A DNA stretch of 64,000 nucleotides from Bacteroidales bacterium (GTDB taxonomy: Bacteria; Bacteroidota; Bacteroidia; Bacteroidales; UBA932). Made by a program: the position numbers and the translations under genes. The first letter of the stretch is position 1. Each line of letters opens with the position of its first letter. Location: the NCBI GenBank assembly GCA_012522855.1, contig JAAYJQ010000029.1, forward strand, positions 1 to 64,000, read 5' to 3'. A model generated the notes under the pieces. It was given only the letters and a program-made list of their open reading frames with translations, ran no database searches and was not told the origin of the DNA. Below, piece by piece: positions 58,866-64,000 of the stretch.

Positions 58866-59858
58866 ATGACGCTGAAATCAAATCTTTTGACGATGCTGGC
58901 GACTTGCCTTGCCGTCGGAGCGGGGGGAATATTTCTTACCGGTTGTACGAAGGATAGCAGGAACACGGCCGATGTCATCCCCGGCGGGTACAAGTTGGAC
59001 AGGGTCCAGTGGTCCGCGCCGGCCGCCACACGTGCAGGGGAGGCGGTCGTTGATGTGAGTCTCGTTGATGTGGATTCTCTGAATGTCCATGGAAGCGTCC
59101 AAGTGTACGTCACTGGAGACAGCTCTACCGACACGGGCGTCATCCACATCGAACTTCCTCTGGACTATTTCATTTCACGCACCTTTAACCTGCTTTCCCG
59201 CTGGTCTCCCGTTCCGGTTCCTGAATATCCGATCCGCTACGGAAAGGCATGGATCGTGGACGTGGATTACCGGGTCGATTATACCGGCACGCTGATCTGC
59301 GAGGTCGATCCTGCGCTCTTCGAAATGTTCGACAAGTACTTGGTAGATGTGAGCCTGGATTTTGACAAGGAGAACGAGGAACTCACGCTCAATCTGGAAA
59401 CGAATTTCGGGCAAGGCTTGAATTCCGCCTTCTTCACGAAGCTGGTCGACAGCATGAAGTGCGAAGATGTCGCCAAGTTCCTGGCGGACGTTCAGGCGCT
59501 CTACGTCAACCCGCAGTCGCAGGCTCTCTTCAATAACTTGAAGGCAAACCTCGGCAATGAGGAGTTGGAAATTTATTTCGAGTCCATGGCGGACTTCCTG
59601 GAAGATTACTTCAACCGTCTCGGCAATGATTACGATGCTTTCTTCCGAGATTTTTATCAGCGCTTCCTCACCGGAAATGACAGCGACAAGGTCAGCGGCG
59701 CGTTCGAAAGTTTCGGGCGTTATCTGGAAGACATCTTCGAGTCCGTCGGGAAGCAGTACGAGGATGAGTATGAAGATTTCTTCGAGGATTTCTTCGGGGA
59801 CCTATTCAACGAAAGTTACTATCGGGGAACGATTCGGGTCGTGCTGGCAAAACAGTGA
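58866..59858 (+). CDS. Lipoprotein of unknown function with acidic, aromatic C-terminal helices
   Basis: 330 residues. Long signal peptide with lipobox FLTGC (Cys about 27), then a beta-rich part (about 35-160, including VDVDYRVDYTGTLICEVDP). The rest is predicted helical and very rich in Asp, Glu, Phe and Tyr (for example FLEDYFNRLGNDYDAFFRDF and YEDEYEDFFEDFFGDLFNE). I recognise no family. Follows udp on the same strand after 50 nt but probably is not functionally related. Outer-membrane or periplasmic location inferred from the lipobox. Confidence 0.75.
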   Translation: MTLKSNLLTMLATCLAVGAGGIFLTGCTKDSRNTADVIPGGYKLDRVQWSAPAATRAGEAVVDVSLVDVDSLNVHGSVQVYVTGDSSTDTGVIHIELPLDYFISRTFNLLSRWSPVPVPEYPIRYGKAWIVDVDYRVDYTGTLICEVDPALFEMFDKYLVDVSLDFDKENEELTLNLETNFGQGLNSAFFTKLVDSMKCEDVAKFLADVQALYVNPQSQALFNNLKANLGNEELEIYFESMADFLEDYFNRLGNDYDAFFRDFYQRFLTGNDSDKVSGAFESFGRYLEDIFESVGKQYEDEYEDFFEDFFGDLFNESYYRGTIRVVLAKQ

Positions 59859-59865
59859 TTCCTTC

Positions 59866-60570
59866 CTATTTTTTTGCCGTGTACAAGCGGCAGACACCGA
59901 AGGACAGGGGCTTTTGGCGGATATGCCGGAAGCCGCTGTTTTTTAGGATCTGTTTGAAGGTGTCCGGACCGGGAAAGGCCCTGACGGACGCGGCCAGGTA
60001 CCGGTAACTCGCTTTATTACCGGTTAACGCGCCTCCGATCCAGGGGAGAATGTGAACCAGATAGAATTTAAAGAGCCAACGCGCCACAAAATTGCTCGGC
60101 ACTGAAAGTTCCAACAACACCAGTTTACCGTCGGGCTTGAGTACGCGCAGCATTTCCCGAAGCCCTTTCTCCCGGTTTTCGAAGTTCCGGACGCCGAAGG
60201 CGATGCAGACCACGTCGAAGGTCGCGTCCGCAAAGCGGAGCGCTTCGGCATCTCCCGTTTCGACGCGGATCATCTTTTCTACATGTGCCTCCCGCGCTTT
60301 CTTCCGGAGACGCGCCAGCATGTCAGCGGCGATGTCTACTCCGGTCACGCGGCTTTCCGGGCAGGCTGCTTTTGCGATGGCGATCGTAAAGTCACCGGTT
60401 CCGCAGGCGACATCCAGAATCTCCTGCGGATTCGTCCTGTCGACGGCGCGTCGGATGGCTTTCTTCCGCCAGCGCTTGTCGATGTTCAGGGTGGTCACGT
60501 GGTTGAAGAGGTCGTATCCTTCCGAGATTTCGTTGAAGAGTTTCTTGATGTTGTCTTTTTTCGGTGTCAT
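59866..60570 (-). CDS. ubiE: Demethylmenaquinone methyltransferase
   Basis: 234 residues. UbiE/MenG family: LFNEISEGYDLFNHVTTLNI, DKRWRKKAIRRAV, SAM motif I ILDVACGTGDFTIAIAKA, and VCIAFGVRNFENREKGLREM. Performs the last methylation of menaquinone (this phylum uses menaquinone). Last gene of the operon from SUI1; overlaps yidD by 4 nt. Confidence 0.94.
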   Translation of the reverse strand: MTPKKDNIKKLFNEISEGYDLFNHVTTLNIDKRWRKKAIRRAVDRTNPQEILDVACGTGDFTIAIAKAACPESRVTGVDIAADMLARLRKKAREAHVEKMIRVETGDAEALRFADATFDVVCIAFGVRNFENREKGLREMLRVLKPDGKLVLLELSVPSNFVARWLFKFYLVHILPWIGGALTGNKASYRYLAASVRAFPGPDTFKQILKNSGFRHIRQKPLSFGVCRLYTAKK

Positions 60571-60827
60571 GGCACGGGATCATAGCCGGAACCGCCCCAG
60601 GGATTGCAGCGGAGCAACCGCCGTAGGGTCAGGAACAAGCCTTTAAGGGGACCCCATTTGCGAAACGCTTCCAGGGCATAGGTGGAACAGGAGGGCACGA
60701 ACCGGCACGTCTTGGGAACGTAGGGTCCGACCGCCTTTCGGTATAACCAGATCAAAGCGGTGAAAGGAGCGATGAGCGCTTTCCGGAGGATTTGTCTCCA
60801 GGGAGCAAGACTACGACTGTCCTTCAT
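60567..60827 (-). CDS. yidD: Membrane protein insertion efficiency factor YidD
   Basis: 86 residues. WLYRKAVGPYVPKTCRFVPS, CSTYALEAFRKWGPLKG and LRCNPWGGSGYDPVP are the family signature. Small amphipathic factor helping YidC-mediated insertion. Overlaps rnpA by 17 nt and ubiE by 4 nt; rnpA-yidD is the classic neighbour pair. Confidence 0.95.
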   Translation of the reverse strand: MKDSRSLAPWRQILRKALIAPFTALIWLYRKAVGPYVPKTCRFVPSCSTYALEAFRKWGPLKGLFLTLRRLLRCNPWGGSGYDPVP

Positions 60828-61188
60828 CGGAAATACTCGTCAGAATGTGTTCAATCTGTCCGCGCAGCGCTGAGTAATCGCGGATCTCCTTGGAATTGTA
60901 GAGGAAGAGGATATAGGTTCCGCTCGGTTTCAGCAAAGCCTTGCGTGTCCGGTATGCTTCCCGGAGACGGCGTTTCAGCAGGTTCCGCTTCACCGCATGC
61001 TTGAAGAGGCGCTTGGGAACGGATACAAGGATTCGGTTGGGAACTTCGACACCTTCCCCTGATTTGAGGGAGCGATGGCGAAGATAACAGTATTTCAGGT
61101 CGGATGTGAATCCCCACCGGCCCTTGGTCATCAGAGCCGAAACCGTTGTCTTGCCGCGCAGACGTTCGGTTTTCGGTAGTGAGAACAT
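60811..61188 (-). CDS. rnpA: Ribonuclease P protein component
   Basis: 125 residues. The RNR motif KRNLLKRRLREAYRTRK and the N-terminal PKTERLRGKTTVSALM are diagnostic. Protein subunit of RNase P, which matures tRNA 5' ends. Lies 6 nt after hemD and overlaps yidD by 17 nt. The rpmH gene usually found next to rnpA is not present here. Confidence 0.95.
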   Translation of the reverse strand: MFSLPKTERLRGKTTVSALMTKGRWGFTSDLKYCYLRHRSLKSGEGVEVPNRILVSVPKRLFKHAVKRNLLKRRLREAYRTRKALLKPSGTYILFLYNSKEIRDYSALRGQIEHILTSISDEGQS

Positions 61189-61194
61189 GATGGA

Positions 61195-61956
61195 TTAGCG
61201 GAGATTATCCAGATAGAGTTCGATGGCGCGCGCGACTGAGGGGGCCTCCGGGGTGGGCGCTTGGATTTCGATCGGCAGCCCCGCTTCTTCCATGGCCTTC
61301 ACGATACTTTTCCCGAAGGTCACGAACTTGAGTTTCCCCGGCTGGAAATCAGGGAAATTCTCGAAGAGGGATTTGAGGTCGTTCGGATTGTAGAACACCA
61401 CAAGGTCGTAGGAACCTAGATCGACTTCTTTCAAATCCTGCGAGACGGATTTAATGAGGGCGGCAGTCTGGAACCGCAGGTTCTGCGCTTCCATCAGATC
61501 CGTCAAAGGAGAGCTGTTGCCGGCGTCGGATTGGGTCACCAGAAAGTTTTCATGCCGATGCTTCGGTTGTATCTGCTCCATTACCGATTCCGGGGTGCCT
61601 TTTCCGAAGAAGATTTTCCGTTTCCGGTAAACGATGTGTTTCTGGAGGTACATGGCCACGGCTTCCGTGGTGCAGAAGTATTTCATCGTCTCCGGAACCT
61701 TGACCCGCAGTTCTTCACAGAGAAAGAAAAACGCGTCAATGGCATGACGAGAAGAAAAAACAATGGCTGAATAGTCCAAGATGTTGATTTTCTGCGTCCG
61801 GAATTCGCGGGAAGTGAGAGGTTCGATAAGGAAGAAGGGCTGGAAATCGATATCGACTCCGAACTTCTCCTTCAGATTCGCATAAGGCGTCTCGTTGACG
61901 GGGGGGCGCTGTGAAATGAGTATTTTTTGAATGGTCATGTCCCTGCTTTGTTTCAT
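61195..61956 (-). CDS. hemD: Uroporphyrinogen-III synthase
   Basis: 253 residues (an internal ATG at 61938, MTIQKILISQRPP, is an equally plausible start). The two-lobed HemD fold is indicated by ILISQRPP, YSAIVFSSRHAIDAFFFLCE, YFCTTEAVAMYLQKHIVYRK, VTQSDAGNSSPLTDLM and DLVVFYNPNDLKSLFENFPD. The family is poorly conserved, so assignment rests on the pattern and the usual Bacteroidetes neighbourhood (DUF4271, rnpA). Cyclises hydroxymethylbilane in tetrapyrrole synthesis. Confidence 0.82.
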   Translation of the reverse strand: MKQSRDMTIQKILISQRPPVNETPYANLKEKFGVDIDFQPFFLIEPLTSREFRTQKINILDYSAIVFSSRHAIDAFFFLCEELRVKVPETMKYFCTTEAVAMYLQKHIVYRKRKIFFGKGTPESVMEQIQPKHRHENFLVTQSDAGNSSPLTDLMEAQNLRFQTAALIKSVSQDLKEVDLGSYDLVVFYNPNDLKSLFENFPDFQPGKLKFVTFGKSIVKAMEEAGLPIEIQAPTPEAPSVARAIELYLDNLR

Positions 61957-61969
61957 CCGTACTCGGTCA

Positions 61970-62608
61970 TTAAAGTAAAATCGCTACAATCACCAAGATT
62001 CCGGTCGGAAGTATTTCAAGTCCACAAAGGTACAAAATAGTTGTGAAAGGATTGCAAACGGATGCGAAAATTTGCCCGCGCCGCAGCAGGAAGAACAGGT
62101 AGTAAGTAGCCACCAGGAAGGTCAGAATCCTGTTTTTCGCCGGCAGATCGCCGAGGAAGAATTGCATCAGGCCCCCGACGGCGAAAAGGAGGAGGAAGAG
62201 CAGAATCATGTAGTTGTAAAAGGAACGATTCGCCGCGGTGAAGACCTGCGAGCCGAAATCCTGCATCTCCAGTCGCCGGTTGAGATAGCCCCGCAGCAGC
62301 AGGTAGGCCAGAAAGATGCCGGCTACAGCCGGAAACTGCCAGATCGGCGAAAGTTGCTGCAGAAACTGCGGACGGTAGAGGTCGAGTTCGTAGATCAGTA
62401 AGGAGAAAGGGATGAACAGGAGGGCTGCGACGAGGTTCCTGCTTCGGCTCAACTGCAAGCTGTTTTCGAGTTCCAGATTGCTTTTCCATCGGACCAGGCA
62501 GCGTACCAGCGCCGGAAGGATCCGCGTGAAGCTCCGGATGTTGAAAAGGAAGACCAGGGTGGAGAGAACCGCGAGTCCGGAGATGATCGGTGTGTCGAAA
62601 GCGTTCAT
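61970..62608 (-). CDS. DUF4271 family membrane protein
   Basis: 212 residues with about six hydrophobic segments (e.g. ISGLAVLSTLVFLFNI; NLVAALLFIPFSLLIYELDL; YYLFFLLRRGQIFASVCNPF). The DUF4271 family is typically next to hemD in Bacteroidetes, as here (13 nt upstream of hemD). Function unknown. Starts 3 nt after the SUI1 gene. Confidence 0.8.
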   Translation of the reverse strand: MNAFDTPIISGLAVLSTLVFLFNIRSFTRILPALVRCLVRWKSNLELENSLQLSRSRNLVAALLFIPFSLLIYELDLYRPQFLQQLSPIWQFPAVAGIFLAYLLLRGYLNRRLEMQDFGSQVFTAANRSFYNYMILLFLLLFAVGGLMQFFLGDLPAKNRILTFLVATYYLFFLLRRGQIFASVCNPFTTILYLCGLEILPTGILVIVAILL

Positions 62609-62611
62609 GGA

Positions 62612-62956
62612 TCAGTTCCCCCGCTTTGCATGGTACCCCATGGCCAGGAGCAATGCTGTGACTTTGTCCCGCAAGTCGCCTTGCAAGGTGATTTCCCCAT
62701 CTTTGGCGGTTCCGCCTACTCCACATTTCACTTTCAGCGTTTTTCCGAGCGCGGCCAAGTCGTCCTGGCTGCCGATAAATCCCGAGACGAGGGTGACCTG
62801 TTTCCCGCCTCTGAACCTTCTGTCGATCGTAACGATAAGCTTCTGGCGGGAAGGGACGAGGGTTTCGGCTTCGGAGGCCGTGTCTTCCGAATAGTTGAAA
62901 TCCGGGTCGGTGGAATAAACCACGCCCGATCTCTTTTTCCAGTTGTTGTCCGTCAT
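62612..62956 (-). CDS. SUI1/YciH-type translation initiation factor homologue
   Basis: 114 residues. The C-terminal eIF1/SUI1 domain (about 40-114) shows LIVTIDRRFRGGKQVTLVSG, FIGSQDDLAALGKTLKVKCG and VGGTAKDGEITLQGDLRDKV. Bacterial YciH homologues affect start-codon fidelity in some systems. First gene of a six-gene operon (SUI1, DUF4271, hemD, rnpA, yidD, ubiE) with a -7 box at 62979-62986. Confidence 0.92.
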   Translation of the reverse strand: MTDNNWKKRSGVVYSTDPDFNYSEDTASEAETLVPSRQKLIVTIDRRFRGGKQVTLVSGFIGSQDDLAALGKTLKVKCGVGGTAKDGEITLQGDLRDKVTALLLAMGYHAKRGN

Positions 62957-62974
62957 AAGATTCCCTGCGCTATT

Positions 62975-63007
62975 TTTGCAAAGATAAGGAATCCTTTTGT
63001 ATCTTTG
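62975..63007 (+). promoter_or_regulatory. Promoter (TTTG ... TATCTTTG) of the DUF2723 gene
   Basis: -33 TTTG at 62975-62978 and -7 TATCTTTG at 63000-63007 separated by 21 nt, a good match to the Bacteroidota sigma-ABfr promoter. It overlaps the divergent SUI1 promoter. Confidence 0.65.
62979..62986 (-). promoter_or_regulatory. -7 box (TATCTTTG) of the SUI1-hemD-rnpA operon
   Basis: CAAAGATA on the plus strand, reading TATCTTTG toward 62956, 22 nt from the start. Confidence 0.6.
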
Positions 63008-63071
63008 TCTGAATGTAGCCTTCTTTTGGTAGGACCGGGCGGGCTCGGGAATGAATACAGGAATTCAAGAC

Positions 63072-64000
63072 ATGGAGAAAAAGCAATTCAGCCGGTGGAA
63101 TTACGTCGTGGCGGCCGTCGTTTTTGTCGTGGCAACCTTTACTTACCTTTCTACCATCGAACCGACCGCGTCTTTCTGGGACTGCGGCGAGTTCATCGCA
63201 TCATCCTACAAACTGGAAGTGGGACATCCCCCCGGAAACCCGGTTTTCCAATTGATCGCCCGCTTCTTTACGATGTTCACGGGACCCGGGCAAGCCGCGG
63301 TGATGGTGAATGCCATGAGCGGACTTTGCTCCGCCCTCACCATTTTCTTCCTGTACCTGACCATCGTATTTTTCGTCCGCAGAATTCTGGTTCCGTCCGA
63401 AGGAAGCGAAGAATATTCCCTCGGACAAGCCATCGCGATCTTCGGCAGCGGCGCCGTGGGCGCCCTGGCCTACTGTTTCTCCGACACCTTCTGGTTCTCT
63501 GCGGTGGAAGGGGAGGTGTATGCCATGTCTTCTCTGTTCACGGCTATGGTCTTCTGGGCCATGATCAAATGGTACGAGCAGGAAGACCGGCGCTACGCCA
63601 ATCGTTGGATCGTGCTGATTTCCTTCCTGATGGGGCTTTCCATCGGGATTCATCTGCTGAACCTGCTCGCCATTCCCGCTCTCGTGTTCCTGTACTATTA
63701 CAAGATGCGGGAAGACAAGCCTTACTCCTTCTGGGAATATGTCAAGATCCTGGCGATTTCGGTCGTGATCCTGGGCTTTGTCGTGTTCCTGCTGGTTCCG
63801 CTCCTGCCCAAGATCGCCGCCTATTTCGACCTGTTCTTCGTAAATACGCTCGGCTTGCCGTTCAACACCGGCGCGGCCTTCTTCATGATCGCCTTGCTGG
63901 CGCTGTGCTTCTGGGAACTCTTCCGGAGCCTGAAGAAGGGACAGGTGTTCTGGAACACCGCCCTGCTGTGCTTCACGACCATCGTAATCGGATTTTCCCT
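63072..64000 (+). CDS. DUF2723 membrane protein (partial, runs off the window)
   Basis: Open to the right edge; at least 309 residues from ATG 63072 (MEKKQFSRWNYVVAAVVFVV); an in-frame ATG at 63051 is an alternative. The family signature TIEPTASFWDCGEFIASSYK followed by LEVGHPPGNPVFQLIARFF is clear, with many membrane segments. DUF2723 proteins are large polytopic membrane proteins related to GT-C type glycosyltransferases (protein O-mannosyltransferase-like topology). The end of the gene is not in the window. Confidence 0.9.
   Translation, partial: MEKKQFSRWNYVVAAVVFVVATFTYLSTIEPTASFWDCGEFIASSYKLEVGHPPGNPVFQLIARFFTMFTGPGQAAVMVNAMSGLCSALTIFFLYLTIVFFVRRILVPSEGSEEYSLGQAIAIFGSGAVGALAYCFSDTFWFSAVEGEVYAMSSLFTAMVFWAMIKWYEQEDRRYANRWIVLISFLMGLSIGIHLLNLLAIPALVFLYYYKMREDKPYSFWEYVKILAISVVILGFVVFLLVPLLPKIAAYFDLFFVNTLGLPFNTGAAFFMIALLALCFWELFRSLKKGQVFWNTALLCFTTIVIGFS

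Overview
The window looks like a chromosomal segment of a Bacteroidales bacterium (phylum Bacteroidota), probably gut-associated. The evidence is a SusC/SusD pair, BACON-domain and fimbrillin-like lipoproteins, split transketolase, DUF4271/DUF4293/DUF2723 proteins, and many promoters with the Bacteroidota -7 box TAnnTTTG. Genus cannot be fixed from the sequence alone. Housekeeping parts look G+C-rich (above half), the left-hand lipoprotein array and repeat regions are visibly more A+T-rich.

Layout. 1-7450: a tandem family of large surface lipoproteins (fimbrillin-like N-domain plus a predicted beta-propeller C-domain): the 3' end of one copy, a decayed N-terminal fragment, and three full copies. 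The first two full copies are each preceded by a 45-46-residue acidic, glycine-rich peptide gene. 7512-11305: cardiolipin synthase, then glpK-glpF. 11358-13348: an AbiE-type toxin-antitoxin pair sitting inside a sequence that recurs at 24237-24848. 13433-23143: a five-gene SusC/SusD locus whose accessory proteins are a BACON + glycerophosphodiester phosphodiesterase, a two-module binding lipoprotein and a BACON + TagC/helveticin-like propeller protein. I read this as a possible glycerophosphate-polymer (for example teichoic acid) uptake locus. 23168-24947: an internally deleted insertion sequence, repeat copies, a 10-bp tandem array and a 215-bp insertion.

25422-64000 is mostly conserved core: miaB; a LEA14-like/SPOR/rpoN operon; upp; radC; split transketolase; a lipoate-dependent 2-oxoacid dehydrogenase cluster (E2, E3, fused E1) with a medium-chain dehydrogenase and a convergent lipoate ligase operon; an OPA-family organophosphate transporter divergent from a HAD-IIA phosphatase; a carboxyltransferase whose biotinyl-type domain lacks the biotin lysine; SPOR lipoprotein, a probably inactive M28 peptidase fused to a TonB C-domain, leuS and two YitT genes; an AraC-type membrane regulator; fabF-fabZ-rluD and fabH; a LytTR membrane regulator; uridine phosphorylase; and an operon running SUI1, DUF4271, hemD, rnpA, yidD, ubiE. 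The window ends inside a DUF2723 membrane protein.

The parts that most deserve attention are the tandem lipoprotein/peptide array with signs of gene conversion, the GDPD-containing SusCD locus bracketed by direct repeats, and several degenerate-enzyme cases (M28, biotinyl domain). Product names are from recognition of motifs and remembered families; no database search was run.
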